64,000 bases of DNA from Enterobacter sp. CC120223-11 (GTDB lineage: Bacteria > Pseudomonadota > Gammaproteobacteria > Enterobacterales > Enterobacteriaceae). Shown piece by piece: positions 1 through 8,485 of the stretch; the stretch's first letter is position 1; each line of letters opens with the position of its first letter. The notes under the pieces are model-generated. The model did not search any database, was not told the DNA's origin, and saw only the letters and a list, made by a program, of their open reading frames with translations. The translations under genes were made by a program, and so were the position numbers. The stretch is taken from contig NZ_OBEF01000001.1 of assembly GCF_900215375.1 (NCBI RefSeq), positions 62,001 to 126,000 on the forward strand. The letters are read 5' to 3'.

Positions 1-245
1 GCCGATAATACCGTCAGGGGTTCAAAACGGTTTAAAAAATGCGGAATGGATTTTTCGTTGATATATAAACCATCGGCGACGAAAATAAAGTCCAGCTTCC
101 CTTCTTCGGCTTTTAATGCCGTCTCTTTAACAAACTCAAAGTTAATACTGGCGTCCGCCTGCGCTGCCGGATGCCGCCACGCGGACATATTTCCTGATGC
201 GCCATGTAATATGGTGCCGAGTCGCAATTGTCGAACTGAAGACAT
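1..245 (-). CDS. NtaA/SnaA/DszA-type flavin monooxygenase, 5' part only
   Basis: This is the N-terminal part (about 81 codons) of a flavin-dependent monooxygenase; the rest lies beyond the left edge. It begins [15 protein letters not shown] and continues with an NMSAWRHP segment and a [10 protein letters not shown] segment, the pattern of nitrilotriacetate or dibenzothiophene monooxygenases of the luciferase superfamily. Such enzymes use FMNH2 from a separate reductase to oxidise sulfur- or nitrogen-containing substrates. The ATG at 245 follows an AAGGGG ribosome-binding site. It lies 32 bases downstream of the M20 hydrolase gene on the same strand, so it is probably the third gene of one operon. 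Bacillus subtilis CmoJ/YtnJ is a possible functional counterpart, which is inference. Confidence 0.75.
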   Translation of the reverse strand, partial: MSSVRQLRLGTILHGASGNMSAWRHPAAQADASINFEFVKETALKAEEGKLDFIFVADGLYINEKSIPHFLNRFEPLTVLS

Positions 246-277
246 AATAACCCCTTACCCTGCCGGTAACTAATTGA

Positions 278-1399
278 TTAAATGTTGTGTAAGGCTTTTT
301 CCGCCAGCGCCGCGAAATAGTGCGCCGCCGGGGCAATCAGCTTTTCATCCGGGTTAAAGGCCGGATGGTGCAGGCCATACTCGCTGGCACTACCGATGCT
401 GACAAAAGCCCCGGGCGTCTGTTGCAAATAGACTGCAAAATCTTCCCCGCCCATGTGCAGATCCGCCTTCGCGGTCTGGTACCCCGCTTCATCTGCGACC
501 GTGGTGGCGAACTCAGCCCATTCTGGCGTATTCACCAGCGCCGTCGGGCCCGCGTGCCAGATGACGTCAATTTGCGCATTAAACGCGCTGGCAAACCCCG
601 CCGCAATTTCGCTGACTCGTGTTTTGACCTGCTGCTGAACATCAGTGCTGTGGGTGCGTAACGTGCCCTCCAGTTCGACGTTTTCCGGCAGCACGTTCCA
701 GGTGTTGCCGCCCTGAATGCGCGTGACGCTCAGCACGACTGAGTCGAGCGTATTGACCTCGCGGCTGGCCACGCTTTGCAGAATACTCACCAGCTGGCTG
801 GCAAGCAGGATCGCATCCTTGCCTTCATGAGGGCGGGCTGCGTGGGCGCCCTTTCCGTGCACCCGCAGCACGAAGCGATCGACGTTGGCGTAGAATGCCC
901 CGCCGCGAGTGGCAAAGGCGCCCACCGGCAGCCCAGGTTCGTTATGCATGCCAAAGATGGCGGAGACGCCTTCCAGCGCACCCGCGCGGATCAGCGTTTT
1001 CGCGCCGCCAAAGCTTTCCTCGGCTGGCTGAAAAAGAATGCGCACGCGCCCGGGCAATTCGGCTTCTCTGGCTTTTAGCAGCAAGGCCGCTCCGAGCATG
1101 ACGCTGGTGTGAACATCATGCCCGCAGGCGTGCATTACGCCTGCGTTTTGCGAGCGAAACGCGACGTTTGCAGCTTCTTCTATCGGCAGCGCATCAATAT
1201 CCGCGCGCAGGGCAATCACCTTTTCGCCCTTGCCTACTTCGGTTACCACGCCGGTTTTCAGGGCGAAAGGTAAAATGGGAAGCCCGGCGGTTTGCAGCCA
1301 GTCGCGAATGCGTGCGGTGGTGGCCACTTCCTGCAATGAAAGTTCCGGGAACTGGTGCAGCTCGCGCCGCCAGGCAATCAGCTGTTGCTCGAAGCTCAT
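278..1399 (-). CDS. M20 family metallo-amidohydrolase (N-acyl amino acid deacylase)
   Basis: This 373-residue protein is a complete M20D peptidase/HipO-like amidohydrolase, a cytoplasmic enzyme that removes acyl groups from N-acyl amino acids. Metal-binding motifs are in place: HACGHD at residues 90-95, the glutamate pair in QPAEES near 127-128, MHNEPG with His152, and a C-terminal GLHHPAF. The start ATG overlaps the stop of the upstream luciferase-like gene as ATGA, so the two are translationally coupled. With monooxygenase genes on both sides, a role in deacylating an N-acylated sulfur amino acid, like Bacillus SndA, is a reasonable inference; the substrate is not visible from sequence. Confidence 0.88.
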   Translation of the reverse strand: MSFEQQLIAWRRELHQFPELSLQEVATTARIRDWLQTAGLPILPFALKTGVVTEVGKGEKVIALRADIDALPIEEAANVAFRSQNAGVMHACGHDVHTSVMLGAALLLKAREAELPGRVRILFQPAEESFGGAKTLIRAGALEGVSAIFGMHNEPGLPVGAFATRGGAFYANVDRFVLRVHGKGAHAARPHEGKDAILLASQLVSILQSVASREVNTLDSVVLSVTRIQGGNTWNVLPENVELEGTLRTHSTDVQQQVKTRVSEIAAGFASAFNAQIDVIWHAGPTALVNTPEWAEFATTVADEAGYQTAKADLHMGGEDFAVYLQQTPGAFVSIGSASEYGLHHPAFNPDEKLIAPAAHYFAALAEKALHNI

Positions 1400-2397
1400 A
1401 GCAACACCTCCGCACGGTTCAGCGCCTGCGCCAACAGACGTACCGATGCCAGTCGGGCCGCACCTTCGGCAACCGGCGTGTCGATGATAAATTCATTGAT
1501 GCCATAGTCCTGATGCAGCGAATCAAGCTGCGCACATACCTGCGAAGCGGTTCCGGCAATCACCGACGATTCGCGACGCACAATTTCTACCGCCGGACTT
1601 CCCGCCTGACGGGCAAAATCATCTGCCTGCGGCCTGCTGGCAACGGTGACCCGCTGGCCATTCGCCAGCCGGACGCCCCAGACTTCCACCTGCGCGGCAA
1701 GCTCGGAAGCCTGTGCAGCATCCGCGGCCACAATCACCTGAACCGCCACAATGGCATCGCGCAGGCTCAGCGCACGCCAGCGTGAAATCACCTCGCGCAG
1801 CAGCTGCCTGTCGCCGTTAAGGTGCGCGGCGAACACAAAGTTCCAGTCGAGCCGTGCTGCCAGCTCCGCGCTTTCAAGACTCGCGCCGAGTAAAAAGCCA
1901 TCCGGCCTCTGCGGAGGAATGGGCGTGGCGAGCACGGTATCGCTGCTTTCCGCGCGGGTTTGCGCCAGCCAGTTATCCAGCTGCGCCAACTGGTCGGCAA
2001 AGGTTCCCTTCTCATCAGCATGGACGCCCTGTTGCAGCGCACGGGTAGAGTGAGGTAAGCCGCCGGGCGCTTTGCCGACGCCGAGGTCCACGCGGCCTGG
2101 CGCAAGCGACGCCAGCAGATTGAAATTTTCCGCAACCTTATACGGGCTGTAGTGTTGCAGCATCACGCCACCGGAGCCGATGCGAATGCGTTTTGTCTGT
2201 CCCAGCAGCCAGCCGATCACCACTTCCGGCGAAGGGCTCGCGAGTTGCGGGGTATTGTGATGTTCAGCAATCCACAAACGGTGATATCCCAGGGCTTCCG
2301 CCTGCTGTGCCAGCGTCAGCGTGCGGGCCAGCGCCTGATCGGCAGTTTCACCTGCCCCCAGCGGGCTTTTATCCAGAAGACTGATTCGATAAGACAT
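1396..2397 (-). CDS. LLM class flavin-dependent oxidoreductase (MsnO8-like)
   Basis: This protein of about 333 residues belongs to the bacterial luciferase-like monooxygenases. It opens with MSYRISLLDKSPLG and carries LWIAEHHNTP and the IRIGSGGVMLQHYSP strand, typical of the group annotated as MsnO8 or YtmO. I chose the ATG at 2397 because it matches the usual family N-terminus; the upstream ATG at 2430 adds 11 unusual residues and has no ribosome-binding site. It is the first gene of the operon, overlapping the M20 deacylase by four bases. It would need reduced flavin from an unlinked reductase. The substrate is unknown. Confidence 0.85.
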   Translation of the reverse strand: MSYRISLLDKSPLGAGETADQALARTLTLAQQAEALGYHRLWIAEHHNTPQLASPSPEVVIGWLLGQTKRIRIGSGGVMLQHYSPYKVAENFNLLASLAPGRVDLGVGKAPGGLPHSTRALQQGVHADEKGTFADQLAQLDNWLAQTRAESSDTVLATPIPPQRPDGFLLGASLESAELAARLDWNFVFAAHLNGDRQLLREVISRWRALSLRDAIVAVQVIVAADAAQASELAAQVEVWGVRLANGQRVTVASRPQADDFARQAGSPAVEIVRRESSVIAGTASQVCAQLDSLHQDYGINEFIIDTPVAEGAARLASVRLLAQALNRAEVLL

Positions 2398-2488
2398 AAT
2401 GCAGGCTCGTTGTGAGAAACATGCCTGCATTATTAAGAGGGGTTGGGCGCGCTGAGAAACAATTTATTTACATTTGCTCAGCACAAAA

Positions 2489-3040
2489 TTAGCTATTGCC
2501 CGCCGCCTGATGGGTAATTTTTGCAATAAAGGCTTCGGTTTCCACCCGTGTACGCAGTCGGACAAAAGTGAGTCCGGCAAACTGGGGATCGTGCATATCG
2601 GCCAGGTAACGGCGGCGGTTTTTGTGCCAGGTTTTAAGCGTCCATAGAATGATAGATTCCCGACTGAAAAATGAGCGTCGAAAACTTTCGCGATTGCCGG
2701 TGCCCGGCCACAGCTCTTGTCGTGTCCAGGCGCGGGAAAATGCCCGGCTGATGGCCTGACGCAGGGTGCGCCAGAAGCCGCAATCCACCCAAACTATCGT
2801 CTGCACGTTGCGCCATTTCACCGGACGCGTGCGGTTATAGTTACCGTCCAGAACCCAACTTTCGGTTGCGCTCAGCGTGTCAGCCAACCGGGCAAACAGT
2901 TCATCATCCGTCGTTCCCTGCCAGTTTTCGCGCCAGTAAAGTCTGTCCATTTCGATGTAAGGCACAGCCAGCCGCCCGGCCAGACGACGGGCCAACGTGG
3001 ATTTGCCGACGCCACTGGTGCCAACCACGTTAATTCTCAT
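2489..3040 (-). CDS. Small P-loop NTPase, adenylate kinase-like (FlaR/topology-modulation type)
   Basis: This 183-residue protein starts with a Walker A loop, GTSGVGKST at residues 7-15, followed by an IEMDRLYW segment and a VLDGNYNRTRP segment. These are hallmarks of the small AAA_18/adenylate kinase-like family often called topology modulation protein. A basic stretch near residues 95-125 may form the lid. It has a good ribosome-binding site (GGGAGGAG) before ATG 3040. The gap to the oxidoreductase operon downstream is about 90 bases, so it may be separately transcribed. A nucleotide or metabolite kinase role is likely; the substrate is unknown. Confidence 0.8.
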   Translation of the reverse strand: MRINVVGTSGVGKSTLARRLAGRLAVPYIEMDRLYWRENWQGTTDDELFARLADTLSATESWVLDGNYNRTRPVKWRNVQTIVWVDCGFWRTLRQAISRAFSRAWTRQELWPGTGNRESFRRSFFSRESIILWTLKTWHKNRRRYLADMHDPQFAGLTFVRLRTRVETEAFIAKITHQAAGNS

Positions 3041-3079
3041 TTCTCCTCCCGAATTGCCAAAAATATTCCGCCCTGTCCC

Positions 3080-4999
3080 TCAATGCCTGTTTTTAAACTG
3101 ACTGACATCAATACCGTGCATTTTCATTTTGCGCCATAGCGTGGTGCGACCAATATTCAGCAGTTGTGACATTTCCTGCACGCGCCCTTTCGTTACCCTC
3201 GCAGCGTGAACAATCGCCTCTTTCTCAATTGCGGTGATAGTTAAGTTTGCGGGCAAAAGTGATGAAGCCTGATCGGTTCCCAGCGGTTCGGCGAACAGAT
3301 ATTCCGGCAGATGGCACAGCCGGATATGCCCCTTTTCACTGCTAATGGCGATGTTTTCAACCACGCTGTTCAGTTCAAAATCATTGCCCGGCCAGGGGTA
3401 AGCAACCAGTTTCGCCAGCACGTCGTCATCAAGTTTGAACCGGGTTGAAAAACGTTGTTCAAGACTACGCAGGCGATTATTCACCAGCGAAGGAATGCTG
3501 CTGCGTCGCTCCCTGAGTGCAGGGAGCACGATTTCAAACGAGTGCAGCGCATAGTAAAGCTGGCGGCTAAAGCGGTTCTGTTCCACGAGCGTTGCCAGAT
3601 TCGTCGTGGTGGCGGCAATAACTTTGACATCCACTGGGATCATTCGTCGCGCATCCATCCGCGTCAACACACCGTGCTTAATGACCTGTAACAGCGCAGA
3701 TTGTAATTCAGGCACCAGATATTCGATTTTTTCCAGAAACAGGGTGCCGCCGTTTGCCAGTTCGAGCCGACTAAGCTGGCCGTTGCGATCGTCGGTTGAC
3801 GCGCTGCCCATAAAATCCTGCACCAGTCCGCTGTCAGCATACAGCTGGCAGTTCACCGCGATATAAGGGCCTTCGGCACGTTCACTCTCGTTATGAATGG
3901 CCTGGCTGAGCAGCTCTTTGCCCACCCCTTCCTCACCGCACAAGAGTACCGGGAAATTGCCTTTGGTCGACTGGCGGCCAAAATGAATCAGGCGTCGGGT
4001 TTCCGCATCCTCTGCGGGCATTTGCGCGAAGGTATAACTTACTTTCCCCAGTTGGCTGGTCATTAACTGACGCATCTGCTCCATCGGGTGAAGGAGCAAA
4101 ATAAAGCTGCTACTTTCTTCTTCGGCAATCGGTTTTAGGGTGATCACCGCATCAATAAACTGATGCTGACTTTCGAAAGTCACTTCAACATGGTTAAGTT
4201 CGCGCGCCTGTTTGATGGCTCTGCGTAAAACCGCAGGCAGGGTCAGCAAGTCATGAATGTTTCGTCCCTGGCTGGTTTGCCCGTCCAGGTGTAAAAGCTT
4301 CGCCGCCTGCAGATTCATAAATTGTAGCCCCCCGCTTTCATTCCAGGCCATCACCCCATCGTCCATGCTTTCCAGTAAACCGTGCATCTGATTCAAATGG
4401 CGGTTAGATTCGGCCAGTAAACTGTCGGTCAGCAGTGAGTTACCCACTTCCCGCGCAATGGCGAGGGTCAGGGCTAAATCAGAAGAGGTGTCATCGACGG
4501 CCAGACAGCCGAGGCACACCGAGCCGAACGTGTGTCCCTGGTTGTCATAAACGGGTGCGGAGCAAAATGTCCACGGGGAGAGCGCCTGTTTGAAGTGCTG
4601 CCCGCCGGTGGTTTTGATTGGCTGACCCTGCATTGAGGCCAGCGATAGCGCGCAGCTGCCGATGATACTTTCCGCGCAATAGCTTCCGTCGAGAAAGCCT
4701 AATGCTTCCAGCTGCGCCAGGGTTTCCGGTGAGCCACAGCGGCTGAGAATACAGGCGGATTCGTCGAGGATAAACAGCACGCAGGGCCGCCCATCCATGT
4801 ATTCCCACGCATCTTCCAGCGCCGTCTGGGCGAGGGTCAGAAGCTGCGTTTTACGCCGACAAATCGACTGAAACGTCAGGCCCTGCGCCTGATGGGGAGA
4901 TTGCCAGTTATCACGCTGCATAAATTTGCCGCAGCGAAACCAGGATTGTTCAATGATGGAAGGTATATCCTTTTCCGCACCCTGCGTGTGAGCCGCCAT
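3080..4999 (-). CDS. dhaR: DhaR, transcriptional activator of the dihydroxyacetone operon
   Basis: This 639-residue protein matches enterobacterial DhaR along its length. The N-terminal 320 residues form the GAF/PAS sensory part, which in E. coli binds DhaL (activating) or DhaK (inhibiting). A central AAA+-like domain follows (GEEGVGKE near residue 356), then a Fis-type helix-turn-helix at the C-terminus (GRVQEMSQLLNIGRTTLWRK). The GAFTGA loop that contacts sigma-54 is absent, and the Walker B region reads FLEKI instead of FLDEI. E. coli DhaR shares these changes and is reported to act at a sigma-70 promoter. The gene lies downstream of dhaD on the same strand with a terminator hairpin between. 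It probably binds the palindromes at 6346-6647. Confidence 0.95.
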   Translation of the reverse strand: MAAHTQGAEKDIPSIIEQSWFRCGKFMQRDNWQSPHQAQGLTFQSICRRKTQLLTLAQTALEDAWEYMDGRPCVLFILDESACILSRCGSPETLAQLEALGFLDGSYCAESIIGSCALSLASMQGQPIKTTGGQHFKQALSPWTFCSAPVYDNQGHTFGSVCLGCLAVDDTSSDLALTLAIAREVGNSLLTDSLLAESNRHLNQMHGLLESMDDGVMAWNESGGLQFMNLQAAKLLHLDGQTSQGRNIHDLLTLPAVLRRAIKQARELNHVEVTFESQHQFIDAVITLKPIAEEESSSFILLLHPMEQMRQLMTSQLGKVSYTFAQMPAEDAETRRLIHFGRQSTKGNFPVLLCGEEGVGKELLSQAIHNESERAEGPYIAVNCQLYADSGLVQDFMGSASTDDRNGQLSRLELANGGTLFLEKIEYLVPELQSALLQVIKHGVLTRMDARRMIPVDVKVIAATTTNLATLVEQNRFSRQLYYALHSFEIVLPALRERRSSIPSLVNNRLRSLEQRFSTRFKLDDDVLAKLVAYPWPGNDFELNSVVENIAISSEKGHIRLCHLPEYLFAEPLGTDQASSLLPANLTITAIEKEAIVHAARVTKGRVQEMSQLLNIGRTTLWRKMKMHGIDVSQFKNRH

Positions 5000-5017
5000 A
5001 TCCGTATCCGCTGTTAA

Positions 5018-5053
5018 ATAAAGAAAACCCCTCTGACCAGATGTTCAGAGAGG
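5018..5053 (-). terminator. Intrinsic terminator after dhaD, upstream of dhaR
   Basis: On the minus strand a 9-bp stem (CCTCTCTGA paired with TCAGAGGGG, one G-U pair) closes an 8-base loop and is followed by TTTTCTTTATTT. It ends only about 19 bases before the dhaR start codon. It must therefore reduce read-through from dhaD into dhaR or work as an attenuator. Confidence 0.8.
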
Positions 5054-5097
5054 CGATTTACTTCAGGCTCGATAACCAGACAAGCGGCGCTTGCCGG

Positions 5098-6195
5098 TTA
5101 GCGTGACAGCCACTGTTGCCCCAGTCTGTCGGCAGTCAGGATCGCCGCACAGACGCTGTCCGGCGTCACCGCGAACGGCATATTGTGGATAGTTTCACCT
5201 TCTGCGCAGGTGGTTTTCGCCACTGCGGCGATTTTTTCTTCCACGCCCTGCTTCACGCCCATTTGTGCAAGCGTGATCGGCAGACCCACCTTCTGGCAGA
5301 AGCCCATCACGGTTTCAATTTCTTCCATTGGGCTGTTCTGCAATACCAGCTGAGACAGCGTACCAAACGCCACTTTTTCACCGTGATAGAGGTGGTGACA
5401 CTCTTCGAGGATCGTAAAACCGTTGTGGATGGCATGGGCTGCCGCCAGGCCGCTACTTTCGAAACCAATGCCGCTCAGATAGGTATTGGCTTCCACAATA
5501 CGCTCCAGCGCATCGGTCACTACGCCCACTTCTGCCGCCAGACGGGCCTTCTCGCCTTCAGCAAGCAGCGTATCATAGCACAGGCGAGCCAGGCTCAATG
5601 CCGCTGCGGTGGACTGTCCACCCGCCATACTGGTGGCTCTTGAGTCAAAACAAGCCTTCGCTTCAAACCAGGTAGAGAGCGCATCGCCCATGCCAGCGAC
5701 CAGCAAGCGGACGGGTGCTTTGGCGATGATGGCGGTATCCATCACCACCATGTCCGGATTTTTCGGATAAATCAGATACTCTTCGAACTCACCAGACTCG
5801 GTATAAATCACCGACAGGGCGCTGGTTGGCGCATCGGTCGAGGCAATGGTCGGCACAATCACCACTGGCAGGTTCTCGTAGTAGCCAATCGCCTTGGCGG
5901 TATCCAGCGTTTTGCCGCCACCAACGCCGACCACGCCCCGGCAACCCTGCTGCTTCAGCAAGGTGATCAGACGTTTGATTTCAACATGGCTGCACTCGCC
6001 GTTAAAGCGCTCCGCGTGGCAGCGAATACCGTGTGCGCCCAGGCCAGTCAGCACCTGATCGCCCGCCAGCTTCATCACAAAATCATCGGCAATGACAAAA
6101 AAGCTGTCTGCCAGATTTTTGGCGTATTGCCCAAACTGCGCCGCTGCATTCGGTCCCTGAAGGTATTTGGCTGGAGATTGAATAACTTTTAGCAT
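5098..6195 (-). CDS. dhaD: Glycerol dehydrogenase, NAD-dependent (DhaD/GldA)
   Basis: This 365-residue protein is an iron/zinc-type alcohol dehydrogenase that oxidises glycerol to dihydroxyacetone, feeding the kinases encoded opposite. Visible motifs are the NAD-binding GVGGGKTLDTAKA segment, IASTDAPTSALSV, and metal ligands in GMGDALSTWFEA, AAAHAIHNGF and HHLYHGEKVAFG. The sequence closely follows DhaD of the Citrobacter/Klebsiella dha regulon. I chose ATG 6195, which begins MLKVIQSPAKYLQG as in the family and has AGAGGA about 8 bases upstream, over the ATG at 6228. It is divergent from dhaK across a 566-base control region. Confidence 0.95.
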   Translation of the reverse strand: MLKVIQSPAKYLQGPNAAAQFGQYAKNLADSFFVIADDFVMKLAGDQVLTGLGAHGIRCHAERFNGECSHVEIKRLITLLKQQGCRGVVGVGGGKTLDTAKAIGYYENLPVVIVPTIASTDAPTSALSVIYTESGEFEEYLIYPKNPDMVVMDTAIIAKAPVRLLVAGMGDALSTWFEAKACFDSRATSMAGGQSTAAALSLARLCYDTLLAEGEKARLAAEVGVVTDALERIVEANTYLSGIGFESSGLAAAHAIHNGFTILEECHHLYHGEKVAFGTLSQLVLQNSPMEEIETVMGFCQKVGLPITLAQMGVKQGVEEKIAAVAKTTCAEGETIHNMPFAVTPDSVCAAILTADRLGQQWLSR

Positions 6196-6345
6196 TCCTT
6201 TCATCCTCTTTAAGGCAGTTATTAACAAGAGAGACCCGGGTTTTAAGCCATTATTCCCGATCGCTGCGAGGGGAAACTGGCGTTGAACCAGAGCAATGTC
6301 TTCACTGTAGGGCAGCCGATAAATAAAAAAAATGCTTTAAAAAAT

Positions 6346-6392
6346 TGTTCCTGAATGAAACGAGTAGAATATTAACGTTTCATAATGAAACG
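6346..6392. promoter_or_regulatory. Pair of putative DhaR operators, dhaD side
   Basis: Positions 6376-6392 read CGTTTCATAATGAAACG, a perfect 17-bp palindrome. Positions 6346-6362 (TGTTCCTGAATGAAACG) match it at 12 of 17 bases. The two sites start 30 bp apart, close to three helical turns. They lie about 150-200 bp upstream of dhaD. Assignment to DhaR is inference from location and repetition. Confidence 0.6.
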
Positions 6393-6598
6393 GAAATAAA
6401 ACAAAAATGGAGAGATTGCGATCTATATCCGTATCTGATGAACACATTGGCTCTGCGGCACCCTGTACATTCGGCTCTCACAATGAAAATTTGCACACTG
6501 ATTCAACAAAAAACTCTTTTTACAGCAGCTTACCAATAACATCAGCGGGCAAATAAAAGCCGACCCGCTTCGCATTTTTGCTTTTTCCCTTCTATTTA

Positions 6599-6647
6599 CG
6601 TTCCGTTATGAAACGCAGCAATAGGCTTTACGTTTCTATCTGAAACA
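6599..6647. promoter_or_regulatory. Pair of putative DhaR operators, dhaK side
   Basis: Positions 6599-6615 (CGTTCCGTTATGAAACG, 14 of 17 bases matching the palindrome at 6376) and 6631-6647 (CGTTTCTATCTGAAACA, 12 of 17) are spaced 32 bp apart. The second ends about 115 bp before the dhaK start, a normal place for an activator. Assignment to DhaR is inference. Confidence 0.6.
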
Positions 6648-6761
6648 TTATTGCGGGTATTTTTCCCCTGCAGTAACTCAGTCACAATCATTTCAACCGG
6701 AATCGGGCCTGGCAGCAAAAAACCGACTGAATGAAGCGATCCTCTGACGGAGCAATGAACA

Positions 6762-7832
6762 ATGAAAAAAATGATAAACCGTATAGAAGAGGTTTTAAGT
6801 GAGCAGTTGGCCGGGATGGTTCAAGCCTGCCCCGGACTGCAACTTCATCAGGATCCGGTGTATGTCACCCGTGCCGATGCCCCTGTCGTGGGCAAAGTGG
6901 CGCTGCTCTCCGGCGGGGGAAGCGGTCACGAACCGATGCATTGTGGTTTTATTGGCAAGGGAATGCTCTCCGGCGCCTGCCCTGGTGAGATTTTTACCTC
7001 CCCCACTCCCGATAAAATTTTTGAATGCGCCATGCACATCGAAGGCGGGGAAGGCGTGCTGCTCCTGATTAAAAACTACACTGGCGATATTCTGAATTTT
7101 GAAACCGCCGCCGAACTGATGCATGAAAGTGGATTAAAGGTCGCAACCGTCGTCGTTGATGACGACGTGGCGGTGAAAGACAGTTTGTACACCGCTGGAC
7201 GACGTGGCGTCGCGGTAACCGTACTGATTGAAAAACTGGTGGGTGCGGCGGCTGAACGCGGCGATCCTCTGGCGGCCTGTGCCGCACTGGGGCGTAAACT
7301 CAATAACCACGGCCATTCGATTGGGATAGCGCTGTCTGCCTGCACCGTTCCTGCCGCCGGAGAGCCGTCCTTTTTACTGTCTGATAATGAATTTGAGTTT
7401 GGCGTGGGGATCCACGGTGAACCCGGTATCGATCGCCGTCGCTTCAGCGGCCTTAATCAAACCGTTGATGACATGTTCGATACCTTGCTGGAAAACGGCA
7501 GCTACAGCCGGACGTTGCGTCACTGGGATAGCACTACGGGCAAATGGCAGGAAAACCAGCAGCAAAAAGCCGCCCTTAAGCGCGGCGACCGGGTGATTGC
7601 GTTGGTGAATAACCTCGGGTCAACACCCCTTTCAGAACTGTATGGTGTTTATCACCGCCTGGTGCTCCGCTGCCAGCAGGCAGGGATCGTGATTGAACGT
7701 AATCTTGTCGGCAGCTACTGCACTTCGTTGGATATGCAGGGCTTCTCTCTCTCGTTGTTGCAGGTCGATGACGAGACGCTGCAATTATGGGATGCACCTG
7801 TTCACACCCCGGCCCTCAACTGGGGAAAATAA
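6762..7832 (+). CDS. dhaK: PTS-dependent dihydroxyacetone kinase, substrate-binding subunit DhaK
   Basis: This 356-residue protein is full length for DhaK, which binds dihydroxyacetone covalently as a hemiaminal and presents it to DhaL for phosphorylation. Key residues are where expected: His56 in GGGSGHEPMH, Asp109 in NYTGDI, and His218 in GVGIHGEPG. It ends in the usual HTPALNWGK. It is the first gene of dhaKLM and starts downstream of paired putative DhaR sites. In E. coli free DhaK also acts as a co-repressor of DhaR. Confidence 0.97.
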   Translation: MKKMINRIEEVLSEQLAGMVQACPGLQLHQDPVYVTRADAPVVGKVALLSGGGSGHEPMHCGFIGKGMLSGACPGEIFTSPTPDKIFECAMHIEGGEGVLLLIKNYTGDILNFETAAELMHESGLKVATVVVDDDVAVKDSLYTAGRRGVAVTVLIEKLVGAAAERGDPLAACAALGRKLNNHGHSIGIALSACTVPAAGEPSFLLSDNEFEFGVGIHGEPGIDRRRFSGLNQTVDDMFDTLLENGSYSRTLRHWDSTTGKWQENQQQKAALKRGDRVIALVNNLGSTPLSELYGVYHRLVLRCQQAGIVIERNLVGSYCTSLDMQGFSLSLLQVDDETLQLWDAPVHTPALNWGK

Positions 7833-7842
7833 GGAATACGTT

Positions 7843-8475
7843 ATGTCACTGAACAGAACGCAAATTGTCAGCTGGTTACAGCGCTGCGGTAACATTTTCG
7901 CCAGCGAATGCCAGTTCCTGACCGGGCTGGACAAAGAAATTGGCGATGCCGATCACGGCATGAACATGCTTCGCGGTTTCAGCAAGGTCGTGGAAAGGCT
8001 GCCATCGATTGCCGACAAAGATATCGGCTTTATCCTGAAGAATACCGGCATGACCCTGCTTTCCAATGTTGGCGGGGCTAGCGGCCCACTGTTTGGCACC
8101 TTCTTTATTCGCGCCGCGCAGGTCACTCAGGCACGTCAAAGCCTGACCTTAGACGAGCTGTACCAGATGTTCCTGCAGGGCACCGATGGGGTGATGAATC
8201 GGGGTAAGGCGGCGGCGGGCGACAAAACCATGTGTGACGTTTGGCTGCCAGTGGTTGACTCATTGCGTCACTCCTGTGAACAGCAGCTTTCGGTCCCTGC
8301 GGCACTGGATATCGCCAGCCGCGAAGCAGAAGCGGGCGTGCTGGCGACCATCACCCTGCAGGCCCGCAAGGGTCGCGCCAGCTATCTGGGCGAACGCAGT
8401 ATCGGGCATCAGGATCCTGGGGCAACCTCAGTGATGCTGATAGTGCAAATGCTGGCCGCAGCGGCAAAGGAATAA
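7843..8475 (+). CDS. dhaL: PTS-dependent dihydroxyacetone kinase, ADP-binding subunit DhaL
   Basis: DhaL holds ADP permanently as a cofactor and transfers phosphate from DhaM to dihydroxyacetone bound on DhaK. The protein has 210 residues, the family length. The Mg/nucleotide-binding aspartates are visible in LDKEIGDADHG (Asp30, Asp35, Asp37), with NVGGASGPLFGTFF and the C-terminal GHQDPGATS loop. I placed the start at ATG 7843 (MSLNRTQIVSW), 10 bases after the dhaK stop; the longer frame running back into dhaK is not real. Confidence 0.96.
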   Translation: MSLNRTQIVSWLQRCGNIFASECQFLTGLDKEIGDADHGMNMLRGFSKVVERLPSIADKDIGFILKNTGMTLLSNVGGASGPLFGTFFIRAAQVTQARQSLTLDELYQMFLQGTDGVMNRGKAAAGDKTMCDVWLPVVDSLRHSCEQQLSVPAALDIASREAEAGVLATITLQARKGRASYLGERSIGHQDPGATSVMLIVQMLAAAAKE

Positions 8476-8485
8476 GGAGATGACG

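Larger units (their letters stand above)
6196..6761. promoter_or_regulatory. Divergent dhaD/dhaKLM control region
   Basis: This 566-base, AT-rich, gene-free stretch separates dhaD (minus) from dhaK (plus). It contains four related 17-bp palindromic sites in two pairs (listed separately), one pair on the dhaD side and one on the dhaK side. I saw no credible open reading frame; the 64-codon frame at 6345-6539 has no ribosome-binding site and no recognisable features. Confidence 0.7.

Noticed and set aside
3080-4999. DhaR considered a standard sigma-54 activator
   Set aside because: The GAFTGA loop is missing and Walker B is altered, so sigma-54 dependence is not supported.
6345-6539. 64-codon frame in the dha control region
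   Set aside because: It runs through the palindromic operators and lacks a ribosome-binding site.
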